NCBI GenBank assembly: GCA_023898385.1
Contig: CP060220.1
Span: 1,116,001 to 1,180,000 of the forward strand
Direction of reading: 5' to 3'
DNA from: Pseudobdellovibrionaceae bacterium
Lineage (GTDB): Bacteria > Bdellovibrionota > Bdellovibrionia > Bdellovibrionales > UBA1609
Length of the DNA stretch: 64,000 bases
Shown: positions 51,452 to 61,393 of the stretch, piece by piece
How positions within the stretch are numbered: the stretch's first letter is position 1
How the letters are laid out: each line of letters begins with the position of its first letter
Notes under the pieces: generated by a model
Told to the model about the DNA's origin: nothing
Seen by the model: the letters and a program-made list of their open reading frames with translations, nothing else
Databases searched by the model: none
Position numbers and translations under genes: made by a program

Positions 51452-52993
51452 TTAAACCATCATCTTTAATTGAGCCACGGCCTTCGGGACTACAGCTTCG
51501 CCCTCTCCGAGACTCTCTAGTTCAGAGAACAATTGATAAGTGGCTTCTTCATAAGAGATTCCATCATACCCATCATCATGCAACAAATAGAGCACATAGC
51601 GCACGGCCCGGTCGATGAGCTTTCCGTTATTTGGATACACCCAGGTCATGAGGTTATTGATATACCGGCCCATGCGCCCCATCACTAATGTTGAGTGAAT
51701 ATTTAAGTGAGTCTTTAAAAGCAGATGCTCTGTCAACGGTGCCCATCCAAGGGATAAAGGCAACTCGGCCTTGATGTCATCAAGTTCAAGCTGAATCCCC
51801 CCGCTTTCTTTTTTGATACGAAAGGGCACCTGCATTCGATCCTTAAGTCGCCTCTGCCGAGCCGGTATTCCCGACTGGCCAAAATCAAAACTGGATAGGT
51901 AACTCGGCGAGGTCATCGCATTCACTCCAGACCAGTCCAAGGGTCGCGGGGACCTATTGAGTAAACGGTGCCACGCTTCGTTTCGATCACGAGCTGTGGG
52001 CAATACTATATAGGACAACGATGGTGTTCGATTGGATAGCTCGTTTTCAAAAGGCATCAAGCTAAAAGTGGGCGCCCGCTCAGTGGTGTCAGTAAAAACC
52101 GTAATGGCGTAGTCGTGAGCCTGATACAAAACATTCTCACCCCGCAAATACAAATCTGATTCTTTTTTAATAAAATCACATAAGTATTCTACATTGGCTT
52201 GCCCTATGGCCCGCTTTGTTTGTTCCATGGTTTCACTTAAAGTAGATTCATTTTCACTCAACACGGCTAAACCCACAGCCAATTGCAGCACTGTGGAGGC
52301 TTGCATGCGCGTGCTGCCCGCCAGTGCCATTGGCCCCACGCAGAGATTTATTTTTTCTATCTTTGGATTTTCAATAACTCGACGAGAACGCTCAACGGTA
52401 TTGACCAAAACCTCATCAGGATTGCAATAGAGAAAATACGGTTTATACCGAGAAATCTCAGCTGCTTTTTCGGCTGCACCAATCACGTAAGGTGTTTCTC
52501 CACCTTCAGTGGTACAAATTAAAAGGTCATTGTCTGTAAATCCCATTTGCATAAGGTGCTTGGCGCCGTACTCTGGAAAATCCTCAAAGCCTTCAATAGA
52601 GTGAACAAGAGCCACATCGCCACCCGCCATAAACGCCTGTACCCGTTCATCTCCGGGGTTTTGTTCACGCCAAAGATATTCAAGAGTCAACGACAACCGT
52701 CCGGTAGCCCCACAACCACAGAGAAAAACGCGCCCGCCAGAGGCCATGACACTAGAAACTTTTAAATGCATGTGTGATATTTCAGCTAACTTGTTTTCGA
52801 CCACCTGCAACGCTTCAACATCCAGCTCTTTTAGAACCTCAACGGCGCGCTGCAGATTGGTACTGGCCCACAAAGATAGGCTTTGCGTTTTTTCATGGGG
52901 CTGCTCTGTCACAAGAGAACCCAATTTATATTTGCTCGCCTCCGATAAAAACTGATCCGCTCGCTGCCTAAAACTTAGATTTTTTGCTGCCAT
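51452..52993 (-). CDS. MurQ/GCKR-like SIS-domain protein
   Basis: A 513-residue protein with two SIS-type parts. The first shows FLCGCGATGRLSLTLEYLWR and TTEGGETPYVIGAAEKAAE, with GSTRMQASTVLQLAVGLAVL: these are the sugar-phosphate-binding motifs of MurQ (N-acetylmuramic acid 6-phosphate etherase) and of the glucokinase regulatory protein. MurQ enzymes are about 300 residues; this one is nearly twice as long and has a second, more diverged half like GCKR. It may bind or break a sugar phosphate from cell-wall recycling. The exact reaction is not certain. It is convergent with rny (21-base gap). Confidence 0.75.
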   Translation of the reverse strand: MAAKNLSFRQRADQFLSEASKYKLGSLVTEQPHEKTQSLSLWASTNLQRAVEVLKELDVEALQVVENKLAEISHMHLKVSSVMASGGRVFLCGCGATGRLSLTLEYLWREQNPGDERVQAFMAGGDVALVHSIEGFEDFPEYGAKHLMQMGFTDNDLLICTTEGGETPYVIGAAEKAAEISRYKPYFLYCNPDEVLVNTVERSRRVIENPKIEKINLCVGPMALAGSTRMQASTVLQLAVGLAVLSENESTLSETMEQTKRAIGQANVEYLCDFIKKESDLYLRGENVLYQAHDYAITVFTDTTERAPTFSLMPFENELSNRTPSLSYIVLPTARDRNEAWHRLLNRSPRPLDWSGVNAMTSPSYLSSFDFGQSGIPARQRRLKDRMQVPFRIKKESGGIQLELDDIKAELPLSLGWAPLTEHLLLKTHLNIHSTLVMGRMGRYINNLMTWVYPNNGKLIDRAVRYVLYLLHDDGYDGISYEEATYQLFSELESLGEGEAVVPKAVAQLKMMV

Positions 52994-53205
52994 AGTAGAA
53001 ACTCCCCAATCTACAATTGTAGGCCCAATGTTTCTTTAAACAAACAAAATGGTGACTTAAAGGCGCTTTCCCTTCATGATTGGCATTTTGTGCAAGCGAC
53101 AATGCTGTTGAATGTTCGATGGATCATGACCTTGGTCGGGTCACAAGCACTCTTTAGCGTTTGTTCACACACATGTACTGACAATTCATCTTCCAGGAGA
53201 CCTTT

Positions 53206-54480
53206 ATGAACCCACGAAAAGTTGCCGTAGTTGGCGGTACCCGTATTCCATTTTCCCGGTCTATGTCAGCCTATATGGGCGTTTCTAATGAAGATCTAAT
53301 GACGGCTGCCCTGCAGGGGTTGGTCGCCAAGTTTTCACTTAAGGGGATGACTCTCGGTGAAGTGTCGTTGGGTGCTGTGATGAAACACTCAAAAGACTGG
53401 AACCTCGCAAGAGAAGTGACTTTAAGTTCAGGGTTGTCTGCTCACACTCCCGCCTATGATGTTCAACAAGCCTGCGGCACAAGCCTAGAGACGTCTATTC
53501 TTGTGGCCAACAAAATAGCGTTAGGACAAATTGATGCGGGTATCGCCGGCGGCACAGACACCAATAGCGACCTTCCCATTGTGTTCAGCCAACGCTTTGC
53601 TCACACCATGCTAAAAAGTTTTAAAGCTCGATCGGCCTTGGAGAAAATGAAGGTCTTCATGAGCCTTCGCCCAAAGGATTTGATCCCCGTTGCCCCTGGT
53701 GTGGTCGAGCCTCGAACGGGTTTAAGCATGGGCCAAAGTTGTGAGAAAATGGCTCAGCAATGGAAGATCACAAGAGAAGATCAAGATCAACTGGCACTTG
53801 ATAGTCACCTCAAGGCGGCAAAAGCCTATGAAGAAGGTTTTTACGATGACCTCATCACTCCGTTTCACGGATTGAGCAAAGACAACAATGTGCGAGGCGA
53901 CTCCACCCAAGAAAAACTCGCCAAACTAAAACCCGCATTTGATCGAAGTGAGCGCGGCACATTGACTGCCGGCAACAGCACTCCTTTAACTGATGGCGCG
54001 TCATGCGTTTTACTGGCCTCAGAGAAGTGGGCGAAAGAACGAAGTCTTCCCATTCAAGCCTATCTGACATTTGCTCAGACGGCTGCTGTGGATTTTGTTG
54101 GAGACGAAGGGTTACTCATGGCGCCCGCCTATGCCGTTCCTAAACTATTGGATCAAGCTGGATTGAAACTTCAAGACTTTGATTTTTATGAAATTCACGA
54201 AGCCTTTGCGGCACAAGTTTTATGCACTTTAAAGGCATGGGAGTCTGCTGAATTTTGCCGAGAAAAATTGGGCCGTACAGAACCACTGGGACAAATTGAT
54301 CGCTCCAAATTAAATGTTAAGGGTGGCAGCGTGGCCTTGGGTCACCCTTTTGCGGCCACGGGCACACGAATTGTGGCAAGCCTATCAAAGCTTCTTGCGC
54401 AAAAAGGCAGCGGTCGTGGACTGATTTCAATTTGCACGGCGGGCGGAATGGGTGTTACTGCGATACTGGAGCGCCCTTAA
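53206..54480 (+). CDS. Acetyl-CoA C-acyltransferase (thiolase)
   Basis: A 424-residue thiolase, which cleaves 3-ketoacyl-CoA in beta-oxidation or condenses acetyl-CoA. Catalytic Cys90 is in DVQQACGTSLETSILV, the His is in YEIHEAFAAQVL, a GHP motif stands in ALGHPFAATGTRIV, and the second catalytic Cys410 is in ISICTAGGMGVTA. The N-terminus VAVVGGTRIPFSRSMSAYMG is normal. The length and sequence style fit FadI-like or acetyl-CoA acetyltransferase members, which cannot be split by eye. Start ATG is preceded by AGGAGA. Its 3' end overlaps the convergent EamA transporter by 26 bases. It fits with FadE and ETF-QO in this window. Confidence 0.9.
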   Translation: MNPRKVAVVGGTRIPFSRSMSAYMGVSNEDLMTAALQGLVAKFSLKGMTLGEVSLGAVMKHSKDWNLAREVTLSSGLSAHTPAYDVQQACGTSLETSILVANKIALGQIDAGIAGGTDTNSDLPIVFSQRFAHTMLKSFKARSALEKMKVFMSLRPKDLIPVAPGVVEPRTGLSMGQSCEKMAQQWKITREDQDQLALDSHLKAAKAYEEGFYDDLITPFHGLSKDNNVRGDSTQEKLAKLKPAFDRSERGTLTAGNSTPLTDGASCVLLASEKWAKERSLPIQAYLTFAQTAAVDFVGDEGLLMAPAYAVPKLLDQAGLKLQDFDFYEIHEAFAAQVLCTLKAWESAEFCREKLGRTEPLGQIDRSKLNVKGGSVALGHPFAATGTRIVASLSKLLAQKGSGRGLISICTAGGMGVTAILERP

Positions 54481-55318
54481 GGCGACTGCCTACCAGCACG
54501 GCTAATACAATCAATATCATTCCCAAGAAGCTTAACCATTGCACTGGCTCGTCAAAGGCCAGCCAGCCAATGGCCAACGCAAAGACAATGCCTAGATATT
54601 TAACGATAACCACATTGGATAGCGGCGCCGCCTGGTAGGCCTTTGTCATATACACTTGTGAAATCTGCGTGCATAGACCGATGGCCAACACCCAGGGCCA
54701 TTCACTCCATGTGGGCGGGACCCAATAGTACAGGGTCACCGGAGTTATGAGTGGCAATGTCACTAGTGGAAAGTAAAACACCACCACAAGAGCATCTTCA
54801 TAATCTTTAAGCATGCGCACAAAATTATAGGCCAAAGCTGAAAATGCGGCAGCCATCACCCCCACAACCACTTCGCCCATGCTCACGCGGGCATCAAACC
54901 CCTTCACAAACAGCACACCTAAAAACGCGAGAACCAAAGCCAACCATTGCCACTTGCTGGTTTTTTCTTTGAGCAAAAAACCAGCAAACACCAATGCAAA
55001 TACTGGAGAAAGATGTTGTAAGGTGACCGCCGTCGCCAGCGGCATTTTTTGTAATGTAAAAAAGTACAAGGTTAATGCAACAGCTCCTGCCGCACCTCGT
55101 GCCAACAACAAAGGGTAGTGGTTGCCTCGCAGGCTTTTTCTGCGCCATTTTAAAATCGCTGCAGAGACTACAAAGGTGATCAAAGCCCGAAAAAATACCA
55201 ATTCAAAAAAAGGAATACGCGTGAGGTGCTTCACGCTAGCATGCACGACAGCAAAAAACAGCACTGCCGTCAGCATGTAGCCGGTGGCCCGACTTTTATG
55301 AATCGTATTTACATCCAA
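54455..55318 (-). CDS. EamA/DMT-family transporter
   Basis: A 287-residue membrane protein with ten helices in two EamA repeats of about 140 residues. The first has TGYMLTAVLFFAVVHASVKH and AVTLQHLSPVFALVFAGFLL (the L-x-P-x-x-x-x-x-x-A pattern), the second AFSALAYNFVRML and LSNVVIVKYLGIVFALAIGW. DMT exporters carry metabolites such as amino acids; the substrate is unknown. The gene starts 12 bases after L31 type B on the same strand and may be read from the L31 promoter. Confidence 0.87.
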   Translation of the reverse strand: MDVNTIHKSRATGYMLTAVLFFAVVHASVKHLTRIPFFELVFFRALITFVVSAAILKWRRKSLRGNHYPLLLARGAAGAVALTLYFFTLQKMPLATAVTLQHLSPVFALVFAGFLLKEKTSKWQWLALVLAFLGVLFVKGFDARVSMGEVVVGVMAAAFSALAYNFVRMLKDYEDALVVVFYFPLVTLPLITPVTLYYWVPPTWSEWPWVLAIGLCTQISQVYMTKAYQAAPLSNVVIVKYLGIVFALAIGWLAFDEPVQWLSFLGMILIVLAVLVGSRLKGAPVSQ

Positions 55319-55330
55319 CGGATTTGAGTC

Positions 55331-55576
55331 TTACTTGCGACCGTATTTCTTACGGAATTTCTCTGCTCGTCCTTCAGCATCGACTACACGTTGTTGACCT
55401 GTATAGAACGGGTGAGAGTGGCTTGAGATGTCCATCTTGATTAAGGGATATTCGTTTCCGTCTTCCCATTTGATGGTGTCTTTTGCCTTCAAAGTGGACT
55501 TTGTCAAAATAGCAAAGTCACTGGAAAGATCCTTAAAAACCACTGGTCTAAATTCAGGATGGGTGTCAGTTTTCAT
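55331..55576 (-). CDS. rpmE2: Ribosomal protein L31 type B
   Basis: An 81-residue L31. The sequence [40 protein letters not shown] and [13 protein letters not shown] is the type B pattern. It lacks the C-x-x-C zinc sites of type A L31. In many bacteria the type B form replaces the zinc-binding one in zinc shortage under Zur control; no Zur box was found by eye here. Whether the organism also has a type A copy cannot be told. Confidence 0.93.
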   Translation of the reverse strand: MKTDTHPEFRPVVFKDLSSDFAILTKSTLKAKDTIKWEDGNEYPLIKMDISSHSHPFYTGQQRVVDAEGRAEKFRKKYGRK

Positions 55577-55735
55577 CGCTCAGGCCCTTTTTCTCAACTT
55601 GGAGCTAAAAATAATGGGGAAATATCCCTAACAGGTCGAGCACCTTAACACCATTTTGTGGCCATAGCAATATTTAGATAGAAATTTGGTGCCGGCAAAA
55701 AAGCCAGATATTTCAGTCGGTTACCGTGGGCGAGG

Positions 55736-57532
55736 CTAGTACGAGAAAAAGTGAAAGGAGGGGTAGGCAATAATATCTTTTGGTTTTTCAAGGTTAAACA
55801 GGGCAATCACTTCTGTTCGTTGCCCGGTGGCCACATTGAAAACCACAAGATTGGAGTTCTCTACGATTTGGTGAAGTCCCCGTCCAGCGCCGCCTTTTTC
55901 TACATTCAACGCCCCGGCTCGACCACCATAACAGCTATCCAGATAATTGAGAATTGTTTGGCCGGTCAATGCGCCAAAGGGGTCAGACACTGAAACGGCC
56001 ATCAGATTTCCGTCGCAGGCATAACGCAGCAACCCCTGTTCTTCTTTCGGCAAGTGTATCTCTTCTTGCCTGGATAGATGATTATATTTTGCTTTTCCGT
56101 TTGCATCCACTGGCGCATCGTAGATGGCATTCATCAACAGTTCTTCTAAAACCGTACGACACTTATCGCGCAATGAGGACCGCAGGCCCAATGATGTGAA
56201 GTAATCATCCGCTGCAGTAATCAAGTTTCGCCGACTTTCACTTGAAACCACCGGGTGCTCGTGAACTTCGACACCCCATGAAAGATACTTTTCGAGTCCA
56301 AAAATATCCCGGCTCATTAATTTTGACACTGTGGTTACAATATTCTTCACTGTGAATCGTCGGTCATTGGCGTCTCTGGATACCAGGTTTGGCAATGTTT
56401 TTTGCCTTTTCAAATCTGGTAAATAATTAGGAATCTCTTCAGATGTCATAAAGACACACTTTGTACTCGGGTTGCTGGCTAAAGCGGCGTCCACCAAAGA
56501 CAACATAGTTCGATCTACAAATACAATGTTATAACTGTTCTCAGCCAGTTTGGCCTGGCCTTCCTTTAAGGTGCTAACAATATCGAGTTCTGCTCCGGTT
56601 CCGCCCAGGGCCAATTTTGCAACGACTTGATCTTTGCGGCTGGGTTCAGCCAAAAGGACACGGGTGTGCTCCATAGCCATTTCACTATTATAGAGGTCAG
56701 TGATTGGCTCTAGTAGGCGAGTCACTTCGTCGACTTCTTTTAGGATTTTTTGAAAACCAGGCAAGGCATGGGTGTCTGCTGTTCCCATCATACCGTTGAG
56801 TGCAACCTTCAGGGGGCGCAAGTGGTCTTCAAGTAATTCTTCAAGCTTTTTGAATGTGGACTTGCGGGTGCTATAAAGTTCTTCAATTTTATTGTGACTG
56901 GCCGTAAGGGCCGCGTTTTGCTGTTCAAGTTTTTGATAGGAGGCCAGCAATGCCTCTGTTTTTTTCTGTAAATCTTTAGTTCGCTTTTCGACCTTTTTTT
57001 CTAAAAGCTCATTGGCTTGCTCTAGTTGATCTTTTGTCACATTCAGCTCAGCCATTGTCTCTTCAAGGGCCTTTGCCTTTTGATTGGTGATTCTCAGTTT
57101 ATCAATGAGAATGGTGGCAAATACGCGATAGAGAATATATTGAACCTTTTCGGCTTTGTCTGGAGTCGTGTTTAAAAATTCTTTTGAGTCAATGGTGATC
57201 ATTTCCACAGGTGTTTTTGCAATAATTGTGGCTGCGACGGGCTGGTCTGTGATCACTGACATTTCGCCAATGAGGTCGCCAAGCCGACTTAAATTGGCCA
57301 CTCGACCACCATCAACGAACACTTCCAAATTGCCTGACACTAGAAAGTAGAGCGTGTCGTTTTTTTCGCCTTGATGCAAAACCTCTGTACCCTCAGGCAC
57401 TCGAACCACTTTCGCCACGCGCTTAAGATGAAGCAGAACATCTTCTGGAAACTCGTCAAATGAACCCAAATCCTCTATGGAAATAGAGCCATAACCTGAA
57501 TTGATTTTTTTTGCGGCTGAGCCGTCTGACAT
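55736..57532 (-). CDS. Signalling protein with cNMP-binding, coiled-coil and HATPase-like domains
   Basis: A 598-residue protein from the ATG at 57530-57532 (nine codons longer from a GTG at 57559). Residues about 30-120 are a cNMP-binding domain (VPEGTEVLHQGEKNDTLYFL, then GDLIGEMSVITDQPVAATII). A coiled coil at about 150-230 follows, with LRITNQKAKALEETMAELNV. A receiver-like block (TRVLLAEPSRKDQVVAKLAL) lacks a clear phosphate aspartate. The end has an anti-sigma-type ATPase fold (KCRTVLEELLMNAIYDAP, then AGRGLHQIVENSN). Together it resembles a Bdellovibrio-type switch joining a cyclic nucleotide sensor to an RsbW-like kinase; its partner is unknown. The ATG has an AGG upstream. Confidence 0.75.
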   Translation of the reverse strand: MSDGSAAKKINSGYGSISIEDLGSFDEFPEDVLLHLKRVAKVVRVPEGTEVLHQGEKNDTLYFLVSGNLEVFVDGGRVANLSRLGDLIGEMSVITDQPVAATIIAKTPVEMITIDSKEFLNTTPDKAEKVQYILYRVFATILIDKLRITNQKAKALEETMAELNVTKDQLEQANELLEKKVEKRTKDLQKKTEALLASYQKLEQQNAALTASHNKIEELYSTRKSTFKKLEELLEDHLRPLKVALNGMMGTADTHALPGFQKILKEVDEVTRLLEPITDLYNSEMAMEHTRVLLAEPSRKDQVVAKLALGGTGAELDIVSTLKEGQAKLAENSYNIVFVDRTMLSLVDAALASNPSTKCVFMTSEEIPNYLPDLKRQKTLPNLVSRDANDRRFTVKNIVTTVSKLMSRDIFGLEKYLSWGVEVHEHPVVSSESRRNLITAADDYFTSLGLRSSLRDKCRTVLEELLMNAIYDAPVDANGKAKYNHLSRQEEIHLPKEEQGLLRYACDGNLMAVSVSDPFGALTGQTILNYLDSCYGGRAGALNVEKGGAGRGLHQIVENSNLVVFNVATGQRTEVIALFNLEKPKDIIAYPSFHFFSY

Positions 57533-57634
57533 AAGTAAATACCTAAGGTTAGGGTTCACTGTCTCATCGGAGATACAGTGCCCCTGCCTTAATAGTATTC
57601 ACTATTCTGGACATTGAGCCAGGCGAATTGCGCC

Positions 57635-60109
57635 CTACTTAGCTGCAGATGGATCCCGTACATAGGGCTTGGCTGTGGTGGCCGTATAGGCATCCCAGTT
57701 AAAGTCATCCACTTGAATGGCATCCCAACGCAATTTTTCAGCTTCAAGCAACTGGGCTTTCTCTTCTTGGCTAATGACACCTTGTGTGGCGGCCATCTCC
57801 AACCATTCAGCACCTCGCCCTTTGGCTAGCTTCTTTGCCTTCACTGCTTTTCTGAGTTTTTTCTCTAAACCTTCAGCCTTTTTCACCGCGTGAAAGGCGG
57901 CTTCAATGCGGCCCATACCGGTAGAAGTATCCTCGGGCACATAAATACCAGAAGTGAATCGGTCTCGTTGATCGGTATCTGCCAACATCGATGAAACCAC
58001 CGCCTGACCCAGGCTATCTTTGGGTGCAATACCTATTGTATTTAACCCCGACCACCAGCGAATGGGGCCCTTAAAAAACCAACCCAATAGGGGCACATCA
58101 AAATTATCAAAAATACCGTCGAATGACCTTTGAATTTCAGAAAACGCCACTTGCAGAGAATACTCAGCAAAGGGGCGATCTTCTTCCCGGCAACCTTCGG
58201 CTTTAAACCGTCTTAATACCGCAGTGGCAATAAACATCCACGAAAGAATATCTGCAAATCGGCCCGTTAGTTTTTCTTTCACTTTTAGTTTTCCACCCAA
58301 AAGGCCCATAGCAAAATCGGCCATGATGGCAAAACTTGCCGATGCCCACACTAACTTTTGGAAATAGCGCCCCATACCCTGCCCGTAACCCCGCGAAGCA
58401 AACATACCGCGAGTGAGACTTAACACAAATGAACGCGCCGAATTTCGAGTGACATGACCAATGTGCCCCCAAAAGGCCTTATCAAAAGCGTCGGCATTTC
58501 CGCTAATGACCGCATCCACTTCACTGAAGGCATAAGGGTGCGCTCGCAATGCCCCTTGTCCAAATACAATCAAGGTTCGAGTCAGAATATTGGCTCCCTC
58601 AACTGTCACCGCTACGGGCATCCCGAAGTAAGGAATAGACATCACGTTTCGCGGCCCCATGGAAAGCCCCTGGCCTCCGAGTACATCCATCGCATCTGTG
58701 GCTGCCCGTCGACCAAATTCAGTGGCATTATATTTTGTCATGGCCGTAACCACGGGGGGTTTCACTCCCTGATCTAATGCGCTGATCGTGTATTTTCGCA
58801 GAGCTTCAATGTAGTAAACCATACCGCCCACGCGAGACAATGGCTCTTCCACGCCTTCGAATTTGCCGATGGGCACTCCGAATTGCTTTCTGGTATTGGC
58901 ATGGGCCGACAGAACTCGGTAGGCCAACTTCACACCGCCAGTACCCTGTGCGGGCAATGAAATGCCTCGCCCGGCCGCCAAGGACTCCATCAACATCGTC
59001 CAGCCCTTGCCGGCATTGGCCACACCACCAATGATGGCGTCCTCAGCTTTCACTACAACATCTTGGCCTTCTGTGGGACCGTTGTTAAATGGTAATCCCA
59101 TGGGATCATGCCGGTGACCCACCCAAACTCCGGGCGTATGGGAAGGAATTAATGCACAAGTGATTCCTACATCAACGCCTTTACCAAGGATGTTTTCAGG
59201 GTCTTTTAAGCGAAAGGCCAACCCAATTAAAGTAGAAATGGGCGACAACGTGATCCAACGTTTTTGCCAATTCAGTTTAAGGTAAACTTCGCCGTCGTCC
59301 CCTTTATATAAGACTCCAGTGGACGTGATAGCTCCGGCATCGCTACCAGCCATGGGCTCAGTCAAACCAAAACAAGGGATCTCTTCACCCGTTGCCAATT
59401 TTCTTAAGTATCTATCTTTTTGAGCCTGGGTTCCATAGTGGATCAAAAGCTCTGCGGGCCCTAATGAGTTGGGCACCATAACTGTTATACCCGCGGTGAT
59501 TGAATGGCTTGAAAGTTTTTGTACAACTTCTGAATTACAAAGTGCTGAAAATCCCAACCCACCGTACTCTTTGGGAATAATCATCCCTAAAAATTTCTCT
59601 TTTTTGATGTAGTCCATGGCCTCGTCAGAAAGAGTTCTCTCTTTCCAGACCTTCCAATCATCGATCAATTCGCAAAGCCGGTTCACGGGTCCATCAATGA
59701 AGGCTTGCTCCTCAACCGTAAGTTCTGGATAGGGTTCATCCATCAGTTTTTGCATATCTGGTTTTCCGGAAAACAAATCAGCTTCACGCCACACCACGCC
59801 CGCTTCTAACGCGGTTCTTTCCGTTTCAGAAATCTTTGGCATGATGGGCTTCATGGCCTTCAGCAACGCACCGGAAACCATGGATTTTCTCAGTGGTCGA
59901 ACGTTAAAAATCACTGCAACGACTGCAAAAGTCAGTGTCAGCCAAAATGGTGCTGAAAAGCCCAACAGCACCGCAAAAATAGCTATGGTCCAAACCAAAA
60001 ATGGCATGCCCAGGTAAGCAATGGCCACAAATGCCACCACAGCTGCTAAAACACTCCACGACACGTTTGTGCCTAATAAAAATCCACTGACCTGATCCAA
60101 AAGTTCCAC
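57635..60109 (-). CDS. fadE: Long-form acyl-CoA dehydrogenase FadE
   Basis: An 824-residue FadE-type acyl-CoA dehydrogenase, the first step of fatty acid beta-oxidation. It begins with two or three membrane helices (SVLAAVVAFVAIAYLGMPFL, then FLVWTIAIFAVLLGF and FWLTLTFAVVAVIF), unlike soluble dehydrogenases. The dehydrogenase core has IPCFGLTEPMAGSDAGAITS, VYLKLNWQKRWITLSPISTL and the flavin segment RKQFGVPIGKFEGVEEPL, and DVLGGQGLSMGPRNVMSIPY near the active site. The C-terminal domain of about 270 residues is the FadE-specific extension. A ribosome site AGGAGGA lies upstream of the ATG. A palindrome 34 bases upstream suggests regulation. ETF-QO and thiolase elsewhere in the window complete the route. 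Confidence 0.93.
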   Translation of the reverse strand: MELLDQVSGFLLGTNVSWSVLAAVVAFVAIAYLGMPFLVWTIAIFAVLLGFSAPFWLTLTFAVVAVIFNVRPLRKSMVSGALLKAMKPIMPKISETERTALEAGVVWREADLFSGKPDMQKLMDEPYPELTVEEQAFIDGPVNRLCELIDDWKVWKERTLSDEAMDYIKKEKFLGMIIPKEYGGLGFSALCNSEVVQKLSSHSITAGITVMVPNSLGPAELLIHYGTQAQKDRYLRKLATGEEIPCFGLTEPMAGSDAGAITSTGVLYKGDDGEVYLKLNWQKRWITLSPISTLIGLAFRLKDPENILGKGVDVGITCALIPSHTPGVWVGHRHDPMGLPFNNGPTEGQDVVVKAEDAIIGGVANAGKGWTMLMESLAAGRGISLPAQGTGGVKLAYRVLSAHANTRKQFGVPIGKFEGVEEPLSRVGGMVYYIEALRKYTISALDQGVKPPVVTAMTKYNATEFGRRAATDAMDVLGGQGLSMGPRNVMSIPYFGMPVAVTVEGANILTRTLIVFGQGALRAHPYAFSEVDAVISGNADAFDKAFWGHIGHVTRNSARSFVLSLTRGMFASRGYGQGMGRYFQKLVWASASFAIMADFAMGLLGGKLKVKEKLTGRFADILSWMFIATAVLRRFKAEGCREEDRPFAEYSLQVAFSEIQRSFDGIFDNFDVPLLGWFFKGPIRWWSGLNTIGIAPKDSLGQAVVSSMLADTDQRDRFTSGIYVPEDTSTGMGRIEAAFHAVKKAEGLEKKLRKAVKAKKLAKGRGAEWLEMAATQGVISQEEKAQLLEAEKLRWDAIQVDDFNWDAYTATTAKPYVRDPSAAK

Positions 60110-60142
60110 GATGTCCTCCTACGGGCGGCTTTTTCTGCTTTT

Positions 60143-60160
60143 TTTTAACATATGTTAAAA
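60143..60160. promoter_or_regulatory. 18-bp perfect palindrome between fadE and a secreted-protein gene
   Basis: The perfect palindrome is centred on AACATATGTT with T4 and A4 flanks. It lies 34 bases before the fadE start and 40 bases before the divergent gene's start, so one repressor dimer could control both. TetR-type fatty-acid regulators bind such sites, but no regulator gene is adjacent. Confidence 0.5.
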
Positions 60161-60199
60161 TTCGCTAAAAATTGAGTCAAAATGTGAGACAATACGAAT

Positions 60200-61393
60200 A
60201 TGTTCAACATTGGTATTGACACGTACAGGCATGCAAAAGTCCTAATGGTCGCAACACTTCTCGTCCTCGGCGCAGGAGTCAAGGCCAATGCGGACGACGC
60301 GCCACCGGTTCAAGAATGGACCTTTGGCTCGAAGCTTGATTTCTTCAAAGTTCAAAATGGCGAGTACGGACCCCAGCTGGGTAAGTCCACCGTAGACCTT
60401 GGCACTTTTTCATCATTTGCACCTTTTTTCGGCAAAGAGTTTGCCGATGCCTGTGAGGGTCTCCCCGAGAGACCGGATCTTTCGGTTCGCGCCAAGTCCT
60501 TTAATAGAACCATCAAGCGTCATTTTTATATAGAGAAAAAAATCATCAGCAACGGCACCAACTGCCTGACCCTGACCGGGGACGGGATCTATTATATCCC
60601 CCTGCATAGGAATTGGTTGTTGAAAAACCAAAAACATCAAATCAACTTAGGCGATCGATTTGTCATTCAAATGCAGGGCCGGCCGCTCCTGGATTTCAAA
60701 AAGATCGAGGGCGAATGGCGAAGTCAAGATCCGCAGTTTTCGGTGAACTGGGATTATTTCGTCAATTTTGAAAATGCGATTCAGCAGTACACCCCGGATG
60801 TTTATATTCACCCCGCAATCCTCAACGATCCTGACTCTCGAGCCCACGACAACAGTCGATTCACATTGCGAACGGCTGATAAGGAATACAAATTTTATCG
60901 AATTACAGATAAACAATGGGTCGTTCAGCGGCCTGGTACGGAATGGCTTGAAGGCACCAATGCCTGGTCTATGTTTCTTGATATGAGTTTGGCCCAATGG
61001 CGCGATAGCTATTTTGTGCAGTTAAAAACCATTCGTGATAAAGCTTTAGAATCTGACAAACGCATTGAGGCCATTTCTGAGCTGGGCTCGGCCTGGGGGC
61101 TGAGCATCAAGCATGCCATGCAAGAGTTAGTACTTGATCCTGAGGAAAACAACACAGTGAAAATACGCGCCGCTCAGACTTTGCGCCAACACCCCAGTGA
61201 TGACAACATGAAGGCCCTGGTTGCCGGACTAGAGAAAACCAATAGTATTGAAGTGCAAAACTATTTAACAACGGCCTTGCGCGTGCGAAATCCAAAAGGG
61301 CCCATTATCAACGAAGACGACTCCGATGAAGAGCGACAACCAAAACTCCAAGCCTGGAAAGACTGGGCAAAATCACTGGGCGCAAAGAAATAA
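60200..61393 (+). CDS. Exported protein of unknown function, helical C-terminal repeats
   Basis: A 397-residue protein with an N-terminal signal-like region (YRHAKVLMVATLLVLGAGVK, then ANADDAPP; cleavage near ANA). The first part is beta-rich; the last hundred residues (RIEAISELGSAWGLSIKHAM, then AAQTLRQHPSDDNMKALVAG) look like HEAT/armadillo-type helical pairs. No family is recognised. The gene is divergent from fadE and shares the palindromic region with it. Its 3' end overlaps the transporter frame by 68 bases. Confidence 0.7.
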   Translation: MFNIGIDTYRHAKVLMVATLLVLGAGVKANADDAPPVQEWTFGSKLDFFKVQNGEYGPQLGKSTVDLGTFSSFAPFFGKEFADACEGLPERPDLSVRAKSFNRTIKRHFYIEKKIISNGTNCLTLTGDGIYYIPLHRNWLLKNQKHQINLGDRFVIQMQGRPLLDFKKIEGEWRSQDPQFSVNWDYFVNFENAIQQYTPDVYIHPAILNDPDSRAHDNSRFTLRTADKEYKFYRITDKQWVVQRPGTEWLEGTNAWSMFLDMSLAQWRDSYFVQLKTIRDKALESDKRIEAISELGSAWGLSIKHAMQELVLDPEENNTVKIRAAQTLRQHPSDDNMKALVAGLEKTNSIEVQNYLTTALRVRNPKGPIINEDDSDEERQPKLQAWKDWAKSLGAKK

